Origin: an uncultured Pseudomonadales bacterium
Lineage (GTDB): Bacteria; Pseudomonadota; Gammaproteobacteria; Pseudomonadales; Pseudohongiellaceae
Assembly (NCBI GenBank): GCA_943789485.1
Contig: CALSUH010000025.1
Location: forward strand, 1 to 64,000
Length of the DNA stretch: 64,000 bases
Reading direction: 5' to 3'
Made by a program: the position numbers and the translations under genes. The notes under the pieces are model-generated. The model was not told the origin of the DNA and did not search any database. It saw only the letters and a program-made list of their open reading frames with translations. Shown piece after piece: positions 7,907-19,023 of the stretch; positions within the stretch are counted from its first letter, which is position 1; every line of letters begins with the position of its first letter.

Positions 7907-10738
7907 ATGAGTGATTACAAAGATACATTAAACCTACCGTCTACCGAGTTCCCGATGAAGGCCAATCTGGCTCAGCGGGAACCGGCTATGTTGCAGAATT
8001 GGCAGAGGCTCGATCTGTATAAGCGTATTGCCGAAAAAAATAGCGGTAAGCCAAAATTCGTATTACACGATGGCCCGCCCTATGCAAACGGTGAGTTGCA
8101 CCTAGGCCACGCGATCAATAAGTCGCTCAAAGACTTCGTCGTGAAGGCTAAGTCCCTTAATGGTTTCGATGCCCCCTATATACCTGGCTGGGATTGTCAT
8201 GGACTGCCCATTGAGCACAACGTAGAAAAGAAAAAAGGCAAAGCCGGTCAAAAAATATCTCATGCCGAATTTCGTAAAGCCTGTAGAGATTATGCAACCA
8301 AGCAGGTAGATATTCAGCGCAAGGGCTTTATTCGTTTGGGCGTACTAGGCGACTGGGACAACCCCTATCTGACGATGGACTTTGAAACAGAGGCTGACAT
8401 AGTGCGGTCGCTGGGTAAAATTATAGAGAAGGGCCATTTGGTCAAGGGTTACAAACCCGTGTACTGGAGTGTTGTCGGCGCTTCTGCTCTAGCTGAAGCC
8501 GAGGTTGAATATCAGGACAAAGATTCCTTCGCGATAGATGTGCGTTTCGCGCCGCAAGATAGAGATTCATTTTTGGCTACTTTCTCAACTGCTGACTCGC
8601 CTATTAGTGCTGACGAGCCTATCTCAGTTGTTATATGGACGACCACGCCTTGGACCTTGCCATCGAACCAAGCAGTTTGTCTGCATGCTGAGCTAGACTA
8701 TGCGCTGGTTCGCTGTGAACTGGGTCAAGGTGCAGAGTTACTCGTTGTAGCGAAGGCTATGCTCGAAAAAATCATGGTTCGCTATGAGTGCGAGTCGTTC
8801 GAGGTAGTGGCTCAGGCGACTGGCGCAGAGCTGGAAAACCACATTCTTAAACATCCCTTCGTCGAGAGAGAAGTGCCGTTGATTCTAGGTGAGCACGTAA
8901 CCACCGAGGCCGGAACCGGAGCGGTGCACACAGCACCGGACCATGGTGTCGAGGATTTTAATGTCGGTGCACTCTATGCTATAGGCACCTTGAATCTTGT
9001 TGATGAGAACGGCGTCTTCACTCAAGCGGCTGGTGACTTCGCGGGCGCTCACGTATACAAAGTCGATGAAGACATAATAGCTAAGCTGCGCGCTGTGAAG
9101 GCGCTGGTCGCCTTGGATAAGATCAATCACAGCTATGCACATTGCTGGCGCACGAAGACCCCTCTAATTTATCGCGCTACACCGCAGTGGTTTATCAGCA
9201 TGAGTGAGCAAGACCTGCTGGGTAAATCCTTGGCTGCGGTCGAAAATGTTAAGTGGATTCCCGATTGGGGCAAGGCGCGCATCGAACTCATGTTGAAGGC
9301 TAGCCCTGACTGGTGCATCTCACGTCAGCGTACTTGGGGCGTGCCTATTACGCTGTTCGTCAACAAGGAAACACAGGCTCTGCATCCACGGACCAGTGAG
9401 TTGATCGAGCAGGTCGCGCAGCGTATTGAGAAAGCGGGCATCGAGGCATGGTTCGAGTTAGAGCCCGAGGAATTACTTGGCGCCGACGCGGCAAATTACG
9501 AGAAAGTCACCGACACATTAGACGTATGGTTCGATTCTGGCGTGAGTCACTATTCCGTCATGGCTAAGAGAGAAGAATTAACCTATCCAGCTGACCTTTA
9601 TTTGGAAGGTTCAGACCAGCACCGTGGATGGTTTCAGTCGTCCTTGAAAACCGCAGTGGCAATGAACGATACCGCTCCCTATAGGGAAGTGCTAACCCAC
9701 GGCTTCTTCGTGGATGCAGACGGCAAGAAGATGTCGAAGTCCTTGGGCAATACCGTCGCGCCAGATTTAATTTTTAAACAGTATGGCGCCGATATTCTGC
9801 GCCTGTGGGTAGCAGCGACAGACTATCGCGGTGAGATGACTGTATCTGATGAGATATTTAAAAGAGTTGCGGACTCCTATCGCAGGATTCGAAACACTTC
9901 TCGGTTCATGCTTTCCAATCTCAATGGATTTGACCCTGAGAAAGATCAGGTAGAGGCGCAGGAGATGATCGCCGTCGACTATTGGATCACGCGGCAGTGT
10001 CAGCAACTGCAGAAAGAAATTATCGAACATTATGATAATTACAATTTCCTGAATATCTATCAGAGGATTCATAGTTTTTGTGTGGTCGAGCTCGGTGGTT
10101 TCTATCTCGACGTAATCAAAGACAGGCAGTACACGACTCAGGCAGATAGCTTGGCAAGGCGATCAACACAGACGGCTCTATTTCACATTCTCGAGATGTT
10201 TAGTCGCCTGATTGCACCGATACTCAGTTTTACAGCAGATGAGATATGGCAGAATATTCCGGGTAGCCGAGAGGAGTCGGTATTTCTATCTAACTTCGCC
10301 GATGGGGTTTCCGACTACCCAGAATTGAGTGCTTTTGACGATGCATTCTGGCAGCAATTACTTGCGGTAAAGACTGTGGTGAATAAAGAGCTGGAAGCGA
10401 AGCGAGCGGCAAAGGAAGTCGGCGCCAGCCTGAGTGCGGAAGTCGATGTCTATTGCGAAGATGCGTTAGCTAAATCGCTAGCGAGTCTCGAATCAGAGCT
10501 GAAGTTTGCGCTGATCGTCAGTAGGGTTGCCGTACATCCGCTGTCCGAGGCGCCAGCTGATGCCAGTTCTACCGATCTGGACAACGTAAAACTAGTAGTG
10601 TCTGCGTCAGCGCATGAAAAGTGTGAGCGCTGCTGGCACCATACCCAGGACATAGGACAAAGTGCCGATCACCCAACGCTATGCCAACGCTGTGTCGTCA
10701 ATGTTGATGGAGCAGGCGAGCCTCGCGATTTTGTTTAG
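7907..10738 (+). CDS. ileS: Isoleucyl-tRNA synthetase
   Basis: A class I aminoacyl-tRNA synthetase that charges tRNA-Ile and edits mischarged valine. At 943 residues it is full length. HLGH is at residues 65-68, KMSKS near 608, and the CP1 editing domain lies between about 190 and 400 ([26 protein letters not shown]). The C-terminal zinc knuckle (CERC...CQRC) is near residues 905-925 and is intact. The frame is unbroken, unlike several neighbouring genes. fkpB follows 21 nt later. lspA, which usually sits between these two genes, is not there. Confidence 0.97.
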   Translation: MSDYKDTLNLPSTEFPMKANLAQREPAMLQNWQRLDLYKRIAEKNSGKPKFVLHDGPPYANGELHLGHAINKSLKDFVVKAKSLNGFDAPYIPGWDCHGLPIEHNVEKKKGKAGQKISHAEFRKACRDYATKQVDIQRKGFIRLGVLGDWDNPYLTMDFETEADIVRSLGKIIEKGHLVKGYKPVYWSVVGASALAEAEVEYQDKDSFAIDVRFAPQDRDSFLATFSTADSPISADEPISVVIWTTTPWTLPSNQAVCLHAELDYALVRCELGQGAELLVVAKAMLEKIMVRYECESFEVVAQATGAELENHILKHPFVEREVPLILGEHVTTEAGTGAVHTAPDHGVEDFNVGALYAIGTLNLVDENGVFTQAAGDFAGAHVYKVDEDIIAKLRAVKALVALDKINHSYAHCWRTKTPLIYRATPQWFISMSEQDLLGKSLAAVENVKWIPDWGKARIELMLKASPDWCISRQRTWGVPITLFVNKETQALHPRTSELIEQVAQRIEKAGIEAWFELEPEELLGADAANYEKVTDTLDVWFDSGVSHYSVMAKREELTYPADLYLEGSDQHRGWFQSSLKTAVAMNDTAPYREVLTHGFFVDADGKKMSKSLGNTVAPDLIFKQYGADILRLWVAATDYRGEMTVSDEIFKRVADSYRRIRNTSRFMLSNLNGFDPEKDQVEAQEMIAVDYWITRQCQQLQKEIIEHYDNYNFLNIYQRIHSFCVVELGGFYLDVIKDRQYTTQADSLARRSTQTALFHILEMFSRLIAPILSFTADEIWQNIPGSREESVFLSNFADGVSDYPELSAFDDAFWQQLLAVKTVVNKELEAKRAAKEVGASLSAEVDVYCEDALAKSLASLESELKFALIVSRVAVHPLSEAPADASSTDLDNVKLVVSASAHEKCERCWHHTQDIGQSADHPTLCQRCVVNVDGAGEPRDFV

Positions 10739-10759
10739 GACTCTACTTCGGATCAAGCC

Positions 10760-11251
10760 ATGACCCTGGAAACAACACAGAGCATAGCGGCTGGCTCACT
10801 CGTCAGCCTGCACTTTTCTCTCGCGCTCACCACCGGTGAGTTAATCGATAGCAATTTCGAAGAGCCGGCCGCTAGTTTTCGCTTGGGTGACGGTAGCATG
10901 TTGCCCGGCTTTGAGAAGGAATTGCTTGGCCTAAGCAAGGGCGACGAAATCGAGACCGCATTAGCCGCAGAACAGGCCTTTGGGGCAGTTAACCCCGCAA
11001 ACAGACACCGATTCCCCATTGCCAAATTCCGAAATTTGCTAGAAGATGACTTGATACCCACCGAGGTAGGTGCTGTTGTTTCATTTAAGGACGCCGGCGG
11101 ATTCGACCTTCCCGGTGTCATCGCAGAGCTAACAGAATTTATGGTGGTGGTTGATTTTAATCATCCACTTGCGGGCAAGGAAATAGTTTTTAAGGCACGG
11201 ATCAATTCGGTAATCGACGCTGATGTGGAAGCCATAGAAATAAAAGTATAA
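10760..11251 (+). CDS. fkpB: FKBP-type peptidyl-prolyl cis-trans isomerase (FkpB/SlpA)
   Basis: A 163-residue SlyD-like FKBP with an inserted IF domain, a cytoplasmic folding helper with prolyl-isomerase and chaperone activity. Visible signatures are [19 protein letters not shown], the FKBP block [12 protein letters not shown], and [15 protein letters not shown] at the C-terminal end. No metal-binding His-rich tail is present, which separates FkpB from SlyD. It lies between ileS and ispH, the place where fkpB sits in most gammaproteobacteria. Confidence 0.93.
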   Translation: MTLETTQSIAAGSLVSLHFSLALTTGELIDSNFEEPAASFRLGDGSMLPGFEKELLGLSKGDEIETALAAEQAFGAVNPANRHRFPIAKFRNLLEDDLIPTEVGAVVSFKDAGGFDLPGVIAELTEFMVVVDFNHPLAGKEIVFKARINSVIDADVEAIEIKV

Positions 11252-11282
11252 CCATCCTCAAACTACTCATCTCGAGGTATTA

Positions 11283-12272
11283 GTGAATATTCATGTCGTA
11301 AACGACACATCGACTGCAACATCCATACGTCTGGCTAATCCCAGAGGCTTCTGTGCGGGTGTGGACCGGGCGATAGATATTGTGAATAGCGCCTTGGATA
11401 TTTTCGGTGCACCAATTTATGTCCGTCACGAAGTGGTTCACAATAAATTTGTGGTGGATATATTGCGTAAGCGCGGAGCAATTTTCGTCGATGAGCTCTC
11501 GAATATTCCAATTAAAGATGAGCATGGAAGATCGTCGATCGTCATTTTTAGCGCCCACGGCGTGTCGATCGCAGTGAAAGACGAGGCGCGCGCCAAAGGT
11601 TATAAAATATTCGATGCAACTTGTCCGCTAGTGACTAAGGTGCACCTTGAAGTGACAAAGTTTAGTCAAGAAGGTAGAGAGTGCGTGTTGATTGGTCATC
11701 AATTCCATCCGGAAGTTGAAGGCACGATGGGCCAATATGATAAATCCGCTGGTGGTCAAATCTACTTGGTAGAGTCCGTGGATGATGCGCGGAAACTTAC
11801 AGTGAATAACGCAGGCAATTTGAGTTATGTTACTCAAACTACATTGTCTATGGACGATACTTCCAAGGTCATCGATGTGCTTAGGCAGAGGTTCCCATCG
11901 ATCAAGGGTCCGCGTAAGAAAGATATTTGCTATGCGACACAGAATAGACAGGACGCCGTTAAGCAGTTAGCCCTGGAGTGCGAATTGCTACTGGTGGTGG
12001 GTTCACCGAATAGCTCGAACTCAAACCGGCTAAAGGAATTGGCGCAGAGACTGGACTGTGAATCTTATCTTATCGACAGTGTCGAGGACATCGATCCACG
12101 CTGGTTCGAAGACAAGTCAAAGTTTGGTGTTACCGCTGGAGCTTCGGCGCCGGAGGTTCTTGTGCAGCAGGTGGTAGAACGGTTACGGGAGATCTGCCAT
12201 CAGGAGCCTGAAGAGTTAGAAGGAGTTGAGGAGAATATAGTTTTCAGCATGCCTCGCGATTTGCGCGGCTAA
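11283..12272 (+). CDS. ispH: 4-hydroxy-3-methylbut-2-enyl diphosphate reductase
   Basis: The last enzyme of the MEP isoprenoid pathway. It converts HMBPP to IPP and DMAPP with a [4Fe-4S] cluster. It has 329 residues with a GTG start at 11283. The three cluster cysteines are in [21 protein letters not shown] and [20 protein letters not shown] and FSAHGVS supply substrate-binding histidines, and [10 protein letters not shown] is the conserved diphosphate-binding block. It lies 31 nt after fkpB. Its partner in the pathway, ispG, is at 47008 in this window. Confidence 0.96.
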   Translation: MNIHVVNDTSTATSIRLANPRGFCAGVDRAIDIVNSALDIFGAPIYVRHEVVHNKFVVDILRKRGAIFVDELSNIPIKDEHGRSSIVIFSAHGVSIAVKDEARAKGYKIFDATCPLVTKVHLEVTKFSQEGRECVLIGHQFHPEVEGTMGQYDKSAGGQIYLVESVDDARKLTVNNAGNLSYVTQTTLSMDDTSKVIDVLRQRFPSIKGPRKKDICYATQNRQDAVKQLALECELLLVVGSPNSSNSNRLKELAQRLDCESYLIDSVEDIDPRWFEDKSKFGVTAGASAPEVLVQQVVERLREICHQEPEELEGVEENIVFSMPRDLRG

Positions 12273-12290
12273 GTCTACATCAACCCAATT

Positions 12291-15065
12291 TTACAACTTC
12301 ACTAGCTCTTCAAGTTTTTCCTGCAAGGCCGTCAATGCGCCCGACATCTGTTGTGCTTTCCCACGTTCCTTGGCAATTACCGCTTCCGGTGCATTGTCCA
12401 TAAATTTTTTGTTGTTCAGCTTAGCAGATACCGCCTTCATACCAGTTTCTAGCTTCGCTATTTCTTTCTCTAAGCGAGCACGTTCGGCATCAACATCGAT
12501 AAGACCAGCCATCGGCACGAGGATTTCGATATCGCCATGCAGTTGCGTAGCTGCTGCCGGCACTTCCTCCCCTGGATTGAGCCATTGGATGCTATCTAGC
12601 TTTGCTAGCTTCTCAAGATAAGGGCGGTATTCTTCGAGTTTCGCTTGGTCGTTTTTTGTACCCTTGTTGAGAAAAACTGGAATGGCCTTGGCCGGTGAAA
12701 TATCCATCTCGCCACGAATATTTCGAATAGCGACGATAATGCCTTTAATCCATTCGATGCTCTGCTCGGCGTTGTGATCGACATTCGTCTCGTCAGGTTG
12801 TGGATAGGACTGCAGCATGATGCTTTCGCCTTGAATGCTCAACAGGGGGGCAATACGCTGCCAAATTTCTTCCGTAATATACGGCATGAAGGGGTGCAAT
12901 AGTCGAAGACTCTTCTCCATGATGTTCAATAGCATCCAGCGTGTCGCCTGCGCCTCGAAGGGGTTGTTTTCCTCATCCCAGAGCACTGGTTTAGAAAGTT
13001 CGACATACCAGTCGCAGTACTCGTTCCAAATAAATTCTTGGAGAGCCTGAGCTGCAAGATCGAAGCGGTAGTTTTTCATGGATTCTTCGATGCTCAATGC
13101 AGTCTGTTCAAAGCGACTGCTGATCCATTGGTCGGCAATCGATAGATGCTTAGGTGATATACTGTGCTGGTTTAGAATCGCTTTGTCCTCGCAGTTCATC
13201 AGTACATAGCGCGCCGCATTCCAGATTTTGTTACAGAAATTTCGATAGCCTTCGGTTCTGCCCAGGTCGAATTTAATGTCACGGCCCGTTGTGGCCAGCG
13301 AATAGAAAGTGAAGCGCAGGGCATCGGTGCCGTAGCCTTCAATGCCATCAGGAAATGCATCTCGGGTATGTTTTTCTATTTTTGCTTTGAGCTGGGGCTG
13401 CATCATATCTGCCGTTCGCTTCTTTACTAGTTCGTCGAGTTCAATACCGTCGATGAGGTCGATTGGGTCGAGTATGTTTCCCTTGGATTTGGACATCTTC
13501 TGTCCCTGCTCATCTTTAACCAAGCCTGTGATGTAAACCTTCTTGAATGGAATCTCACCGGTAAATTTTAGAGTCATCATGATCATCCGTGCGACCCAGA
13601 AAAATATGATGTCAAAGCCGGTTACTAGCACGTCGGTAGGATGAAAACGGTTGAAAAAGTCGCGGTCATTCGGCCAGCCCAGCGTTGAGAAGGTCCATAA
13701 GGCGGAGGAAAACCAAGTGTCTAAGACATCTTCATCCTGGCGCAGCGAAACATCATCACCCAGATTGTGTTTCTCTCTAATATCGGCCTCAGTCTTGCCG
13801 ACGTAGATTTTTCCATCGTTATCATACCAAGCCGGAATGCGGTGTCCCCACCAAAGCTGCCGACTGATACACCAATCCTGAATGTTTCGCATCCAAGCGA
13901 AGTAGGTGTTCTCCCAGTTCTTGGGTACGAATTCTATGTCACCATTTTCGACAGCTTTGATCGCGGGGTCGGCGAGTGATTGCACGGCGACATACCATTG
14001 GCTAGTCAGGTAAGGCTCGATGACTACACCACTGCGGTCGCCTCTAGGCACTTTCAATTTATGTGGCTCGATCGTTTCGACGAGTCCTAGGGCTTGCATG
14101 TCTTCTACAATTTTCTTGCGAGCTTCGAATCGATCCAGGCCTTGATACACCGCTGGAGCGTTCTCATTTATGCAGGCTTTGTCAGTGAGTATATTGATGA
14201 TCTTTAAGTTGTTGCGCTTGCCTACTTCGTAGTCGTTGAAATCATGTGCTGGCGTAATTTTTACGCAACCTGTTCCAAATTCGGGGTCGGCATAGTCATC
14301 GGCGATTATGGGTATCTTTCGGTTACAAAGAGGTAGATCAACAAATTTTCCGACGAGGTCTTTATAACGTTCATCATTAGGATTAACGGCGATAGCGCTA
14401 TCGCCCAGCAATGTTTCAGGCCTAGTCGTTGCAATAACCACATGGCGGCTCGGATCGTCGGCGAGCGGATAGCGGAAATGCCACAGCGAACCATTTTCTT
14501 CCTCGGAGATAACTTCTAGGTCGGAAACGGCGGTAAGTAGTTGTGGGTCCCAATTGACGAGGCGATTGCCACGATAGATCAAACCCTCGTCATAGAGTTC
14601 GATGAACACTTTTTCAACCACGCTAGAAAGTTGTTCATCCATGGTAAAGCGTTCGCGAGTCCAATCTAGCGAGGAACCAAGGCGTCGAATTTGCTCGGTG
14701 ATTATGCTGCCAGACTCCTCCTTCCAATCCCATACTTTCTTAATGAATTGCTCGCGGCCAATTGCCTGGCGCGAGGTGCCAGCTGCATTTAGCTTTCGCT
14801 CCACAACCATTTGAGTTGCGATGCCGGCGTGATCGGTACCAACCTGCCAGAGCGCCGAGCGGCCGAGCATGCGGTGATAGCGGATCAGTGCATCCATAAT
14901 TGCATTCTGAAAACCATGACCCATGTGGAGTCGACCAGTAACATTAGGAGGTGGGATGACAATGCAATAGGGGTCGCCATTACTTTGCGGTGCGAAATAG
15001 CCACGCTCTTCCCAGGTCTTATACCATTGATTTTCCAGCTGTTTTGGTTGGTAAGTTTTGTCCAT
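12291..15065 (-). CDS. valS: Valyl-tRNA synthetase
   Basis: A class I synthetase that charges tRNA-Val and edits threonine. It has 924 residues in an unbroken frame. HMGH is at 47-50, [15 protein letters not shown] near 523, the CP1 editing domain lies between about 190 and 380, and an anticodon-binding domain follows. The C-terminal coiled-coil arm ([17 protein letters not shown] onward) is typical of ValS. It ends the pepA-holC-valS series, 95 nt after holC, and converges on ispH with only 18 nt between the two stops. Confidence 0.97.
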   Translation of the reverse strand: MDKTYQPKQLENQWYKTWEERGYFAPQSNGDPYCIVIPPPNVTGRLHMGHGFQNAIMDALIRYHRMLGRSALWQVGTDHAGIATQMVVERKLNAAGTSRQAIGREQFIKKVWDWKEESGSIITEQIRRLGSSLDWTRERFTMDEQLSSVVEKVFIELYDEGLIYRGNRLVNWDPQLLTAVSDLEVISEEENGSLWHFRYPLADDPSRHVVIATTRPETLLGDSAIAVNPNDERYKDLVGKFVDLPLCNRKIPIIADDYADPEFGTGCVKITPAHDFNDYEVGKRNNLKIINILTDKACINENAPAVYQGLDRFEARKKIVEDMQALGLVETIEPHKLKVPRGDRSGVVIEPYLTSQWYVAVQSLADPAIKAVENGDIEFVPKNWENTYFAWMRNIQDWCISRQLWWGHRIPAWYDNDGKIYVGKTEADIREKHNLGDDVSLRQDEDVLDTWFSSALWTFSTLGWPNDRDFFNRFHPTDVLVTGFDIIFFWVARMIMMTLKFTGEIPFKKVYITGLVKDEQGQKMSKSKGNILDPIDLIDGIELDELVKKRTADMMQPQLKAKIEKHTRDAFPDGIEGYGTDALRFTFYSLATTGRDIKFDLGRTEGYRNFCNKIWNAARYVLMNCEDKAILNQHSISPKHLSIADQWISSRFEQTALSIEESMKNYRFDLAAQALQEFIWNEYCDWYVELSKPVLWDEENNPFEAQATRWMLLNIMEKSLRLLHPFMPYITEEIWQRIAPLLSIQGESIMLQSYPQPDETNVDHNAEQSIEWIKGIIVAIRNIRGEMDISPAKAIPVFLNKGTKNDQAKLEEYRPYLEKLAKLDSIQWLNPGEEVPAAATQLHGDIEILVPMAGLIDVDAERARLEKEIAKLETGMKAVSAKLNNKKFMDNAPEAVIAKERGKAQQMSGALTALQEKLEELVKL

Positions 15066-15160
15066 ACTAATGAGTGTTTGCCCTGCTTAAAAAAGGCGCA
15101 ATTATACATGATCATGCGGGGCTTTGCCGGATTAAGCCGAATTGGCGATCCGTCGAAAAC

Positions 15161-15586
15161 TCAGAGCTTGAAGGTTTCGATTTGGTAATCTTTACTTTTG
15201 TAGTCGCGATACCTATTCCGAGCCTGCTCTAGGCTCTCAGGGTCGGCGCTAATGACTTCATTAATGCGATTGAATTGATCTCCAGCCTGACTGGCTTTCT
15301 CACCTAGATTAATCAATACATCGGCATGTTTGGAGCCTGCCAAGTTTGTGCCCAAAGATACAGGATCGCGACTGTCGTTGCTGCCATCTTGTGTTGTATG
15401 GGGGATGAAGCTGTTGGGCGCATACAGCCAGAGCAGATCGTCTAGCAATTTCGACTGCTCGTCAGATTCTGTCTGGATATGGATGCGATGGCCTAGTGAG
15501 TAGGCTTTTTCCGTCAGCCTACACACAAATAGTAGCCGAGACTGCGCCTCGCTACTTGGGAGTGTATAGAAATTAACTTGAGTCAC
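15161..15586 (-). CDS. holC: DNA polymerase III chi subunit
   Basis: A 141-residue chi subunit of the clamp-loader complex, which links psi and single-strand-binding protein to the replisome. The start is like other HolC proteins (TQVNFYTL), followed by LVCRLTEKAYSLGHRI-type residues, DDLLWLYAPNSFIPH and the block ADVLINL. An insert rich in Ser, Asn and Asp after FIPH is a little longer than usual. The start is a GTG at 15586 with only a weak ribosome-binding site. Its place between pepA and valS is the standard gammaproteobacterial one. Confidence 0.9.
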   Translation of the reverse strand: MTQVNFYTLPSSEAQSRLLFVCRLTEKAYSLGHRIHIQTESDEQSKLLDDLLWLYAPNSFIPHTTQDGSNDSRDPVSLGTNLAGSKHADVLINLGEKASQAGDQFNRINEVISADPESLEQARNRYRDYKSKDYQIETFKL

Positions 15587-15626
15587 GGTTTCTAGGTTCT
15601 GCTTCTGTTGTTTTAGGTCTACAGGC

Positions 15627-17114
15627 CTAGGCTTTTTGCTTGCTTAGGTAATCAACCAATAGGGCGACAGGGCGTCCAGTAGCGCCCTTCCGTGTGCCGG
15701 AGTGCCAAGCACTGCCGGCTATATCCAGATGTGCCCATTTAAACTTCTCTGCGAATCTAGAAAGAAAGCATGCAGCAGTTATGGTGCCAGCTCGAGGGCC
15801 ACCGATGTTGGCTATATCTGCAAAATTGCTGTTTAGCAGGCCCTGGTATTCTTCCCACAGCGGCAGTGGCCAGACGCGGTCGAGGCTGTTCTTTCCAGAT
15901 TCGATCAATGCCTCAGTTAATTTATCATCGTTGCTGAGTAGGGCGCTAACGTGCGATCCAAATGTTGCTACAGCGGCTCCAGTTAGCGTCGCTACATCAA
16001 TAACACTACGCGGATTATAGCGTTCGGCATAGGTGAGCACATCACACAATACCAAGCGACCTTCGGCATCGGTATTGAGCACTTCAATAGTCTTACCGGC
16101 CATACTCGTTACGATGTCGCCGGGCTTGGTTGCGGTGCTGCTAGGCATGTTTTCAACAGCTCCAACTAGGCCGACTATATTAATGGGTAGCTTTAATTGT
16201 GCAACTGTAGCCATGGCGCCTATGACACTTGCCGCCCCACACATATCGAATTTCATTTCATCCATCGCGCCGCCGCCTTTCAGGCTGATGCCGCCAGTGT
16301 CGAAAGTAACTCCCTTGCCAATCAATACATGGGGTTTGCTATCCGTTTTGGCTCCTTTGTATTCCATCACGATCAGCTTTGCTTCCTCAGCCGAACCGGC
16401 GGAGACGGAAAGTAACGAGCCCATTTTGAGGCGGTTCATCTGCTTCTCGCCAAGGATCTTTACCTTCATAGAGCTATACTTTTTGCCTATTACAGCGGCT
16501 TCGTCGGCTAGATAGCTTGGCGTGCAAACATTGCCGGGTAAATTGCCGAGATGGCGTGCGCGGTTGATGCCGCTGCCAATAGCGCTACCAGATTTGAGGG
16601 CTTGCTCCAGTGATTTCCTGCGCGCACCACTGATGGGTGAGACACTGATCAGATTCGCGCTGACCGCCTTGCTCTTCTTACTCTTGGTTTGGTTGTATCT
16701 ATAGCTCGCTGTTTCGGCTTCCTGGGCGAGCTGCTTGCAGATCCATGGGGCGGTTTCGTCTTTCAACATTAGGCTGGCTATAGCGAAGTGGACGCTGACA
16801 GCGTTCGATGCAAATACAGCCCCCAGTCCAGCCGTGAGCATTTTAGCGGCGCTCGAGGCATCAAATTTCTTGCTCTCACCACCTCCTACTAGCAGTAGAC
16901 GCTTGCTCTTTAGACCTACAGGGTTATAGACGAGTTGTGTCTGACCGAGTAGGCCAGTGAAGTCTCCTGAGCGGATGATCTTGCTAATGCCTTTATTGCT
17001 CACTTTATCGGCAAGCTGCGCTTCTTCGCTTAAGCTTCCCTTGTTCCAGACGACGACAGCGATGCAATCGGAATTAATTTTATCTGTGGCACCGGCCTTG
17101 ATTGAATACTTCAT
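15627..17114 (-). CDS. pepA: Leucyl aminopeptidase (M17 family)
   Basis: A two-metal cytosolic aminopeptidase of the M17 family, 495 residues, which is full length. The metal-binding and catalytic signatures are LIGKGVTFDTGGISLK and the M17 hallmark NTDAEGRLVL. VIDVATLTGAAV follows. In some bacteria PepA also binds DNA in site-specific recombination and in pyrimidine control; nothing here shows that role. It heads the pepA-holC-valS series and is divergent from the thioesterase at 17340. Confidence 0.95.
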   Translation of the reverse strand: MKYSIKAGATDKINSDCIAVVVWNKGSLSEEAQLADKVSNKGISKIIRSGDFTGLLGQTQLVYNPVGLKSKRLLLVGGGESKKFDASSAAKMLTAGLGAVFASNAVSVHFAIASLMLKDETAPWICKQLAQEAETASYRYNQTKSKKSKAVSANLISVSPISGARRKSLEQALKSGSAIGSGINRARHLGNLPGNVCTPSYLADEAAVIGKKYSSMKVKILGEKQMNRLKMGSLLSVSAGSAEEAKLIVMEYKGAKTDSKPHVLIGKGVTFDTGGISLKGGGAMDEMKFDMCGAASVIGAMATVAQLKLPINIVGLVGAVENMPSSTATKPGDIVTSMAGKTIEVLNTDAEGRLVLCDVLTYAERYNPRSVIDVATLTGAAVATFGSHVSALLSNDDKLTEALIESGKNSLDRVWPLPLWEEYQGLLNSNFADIANIGGPRAGTITAACFLSRFAEKFKWAHLDIAGSAWHSGTRKGATGRPVALLVDYLSKQKA

Positions 17115-17339
17115 GCTCTGATAAGCCTCTACTAACGCCGAAAAACGGCCTGATTTCTATTAAGAGATAATCCTAAAGATATTCAGACACTTAAGCAACA
17201 GCGATGGCTCTGGGGAGAGAGGGAAGAAAAGTTGACAGTAAAAATTTCACTTTTTTAAGATAAATTGACTAAAATATTGAACCTATTAGATCCATGTCTG
17301 TCTTAGTAATGTTGATGTAGTAACGTTAAAGGAGTAGCA

Positions 17340-17783
17340 ATGCCAAGAGTAAAGGTCACCTCGCCGGATCAATTTTTGTTCAGCATGGAGCGGCGTATTG
17401 GCATCAGTGATGTGAATTACGCAAAACACCTCGATAGCATTGCGATGGTGAAAATCCTACACGAGGCCAGATTGCAGTTTCTAGCAAGTCTTGGCTTTGC
17501 TGAAGGCAATATCTTTGGTTTGGGAATGGTGGTCACCGACCTTGCGGTTGAATATCGCTCCGAGTCGTTCGCTAATGACATGCTTGTCGTTGATGTAGGT
17601 GTTAGCAGCTTTAATCGTTACGGATTTGACATTGGCCTGCAGGTCACTAACAGTGCACTGGAGACGGTGGTTTGCAATGGCAAGATGGGTGTCGTCTTTT
17701 TCGACTTCGATAGACATCAGATCATAGATGTGCCGCCAGCCTTTAAGGCATTACTTGGACGCCAGGAATCTCAGGTCGCTTGA
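17340..17783 (+). CDS. Hotdog-fold acyl-CoA thioesterase-like protein
   Basis: A 147-residue single hotdog domain of the 4HBT / YbgC-FadM group. The usual start of the active-site helix (Asp-x-x-x-x-x-His-x-x) appears as DVNYAKHLDS near residues 24-33. The helix with the conserved Glu-Ala-Arg (ILHEARLQFLASLGF) follows, then beta strands ending GVVFFDFD. Such enzymes hydrolyse acyl-CoA or similar thioesters; the substrate is not known here. The start at 17340 has a good AAGGAG six nt upstream. It stands alone between pepA (divergent) and lptF. Confidence 0.75.
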   Translation: MPRVKVTSPDQFLFSMERRIGISDVNYAKHLDSIAMVKILHEARLQFLASLGFAEGNIFGLGMVVTDLAVEYRSESFANDMLVVDVGVSSFNRYGFDIGLQVTNSALETVVCNGKMGVVFFDFDRHQIIDVPPAFKALLGRQESQVA

Positions 17784-17868
17784 TTCCTCACTCCCTGTTT
17801 TCAGCCTAACGTTACACCCCTATTTCGAGTAAACTGTGCGCTCTTCTAAGTAACGGACGTGCCCCAGC

Positions 17869-18978
17869 TTGATCATATTCCGCTACCTCAGTAAGCAAAT
17901 TCTACAAGTAATGGCGGCAGTCACACTAATCCTTCTAGTTGTGGCGCTAACCAGCCGCTTCATCCAATACCTTGCTCAGGCCGTAGCAGGAGAGCTGGCT
18001 TCGGACATGCTGCTCTTGCTGATGTTTTATAGATTGCCCGATTTCCTGATGGTTATTCTTCCTCTAGCACTCTTTCTCGGAATCTTGTTGGCCTATGGTC
18101 GGATGTACGCAGACAATGAGATGGTGATTTTGATCGGTAGTGGGTTTAGCCAGAAAAGGCTTCTATTCGCTACGCTTGGAACTTCGTCGATGGTGATGAT
18201 AGTCATGGCAGTACTCAGTTTGCAGTTGGCACCCTGGGGAGTGCGTAACACAGAACAGTTGAAGGAGAGTACGGACCAACTTACCGAGCTGGACCTCATT
18301 GTTGCAGGGCAATTTCAGAGCTTCGGGGATGGCAGTCGGGTGACCTATGCTGATCGTATCGATTCATCAACGGCGGGCGAGCGTCAGCTGCAGAATGTTT
18401 TCGTCGCAGTTAGTGGTGCTGAGGATGAGACGGGACTGAGCAGTCCGAGAATCATAATCGCCGAATCGGCGCGGTCAGAGATTGACCCTGAAACTGGCGC
18501 TCGCTTCATGCGCTTAGAGAATGTGCTGCAGTACGATGGGGCACCTGGCGCCTTGGATTTCAGTATAGGACAGTTCGATGTTCAGTCTATCGCCTTGCCC
18601 GATTCGACTACTATGGAGCCTGTATTGCGAGAAGAAACGCTCACTACCGCGCAGCTTATTGGATCAGACTTGCCTGAACACCAAGCTGAACTGCAATGGC
18701 GATTATCGATGCTGCTGCTTATCCCAATAATTACAACTATCGCTGTTCCCTTAAGCAATGTCGGGCCGCGGCAGGGCCGCTTTAGTAAATTGGTGCCAGC
18801 GTCGGTGCTATATGCCATTTATTTCGTTTTACTGCAGTTCTCAAAAGATTTGGTCGCTGAGGAGAATATACCTGTCATAGTGGGTATGTGGTGGGTGCAC
18901 GGGCTCTTTGTTGGTGTCGCTTTGATTTGCTATCACCCGTCTAGAGTAGGTGGTCTGTTAGGCTTGAAGAGGCATTAG
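17869..18978 (+). CDS. lptF: LPS export ABC transporter permease LptF
   Basis: One of the two inner-membrane permeases of the LptB2FGC complex that lifts lipopolysaccharide out of the inner membrane. It has 369 residues, starting at a TTG (17869) with the family's usual opening IIFRYLSKQ. Three N-terminal helices (including LPDFLMVILPLALFLGILLAYGR in two overlapping parts) are followed by a periplasmic jellyroll-like domain at about 120-260, then three C-terminal helices beginning near LSMLLLIPIITTIAVPLSN. lptG follows 45 nt later. Confidence 0.93.
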   Translation: MIIFRYLSKQILQVMAAVTLILLVVALTSRFIQYLAQAVAGELASDMLLLLMFYRLPDFLMVILPLALFLGILLAYGRMYADNEMVILIGSGFSQKRLLFATLGTSSMVMIVMAVLSLQLAPWGVRNTEQLKESTDQLTELDLIVAGQFQSFGDGSRVTYADRIDSSTAGERQLQNVFVAVSGAEDETGLSSPRIIIAESARSEIDPETGARFMRLENVLQYDGAPGALDFSIGQFDVQSIALPDSTTMEPVLREETLTTAQLIGSDLPEHQAELQWRLSMLLLIPIITTIAVPLSNVGPRQGRFSKLVPASVLYAIYFVLLQFSKDLVAEENIPVIVGMWWVHGLFVGVALICYHPSRVGGLLGLKRH

Positions 18979-19023
18979 ATGATCTTGCTTTCTTATAGTT
19001 CACGAAAAGTTTAGCATCAGATC

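Noticed and set aside
16033-16515. 160-codon plus-strand ORF inside pepA
   Set aside because: It lies opposite the catalytic region of pepA, where codon constraint creates long antisense frames; no domain is visible.
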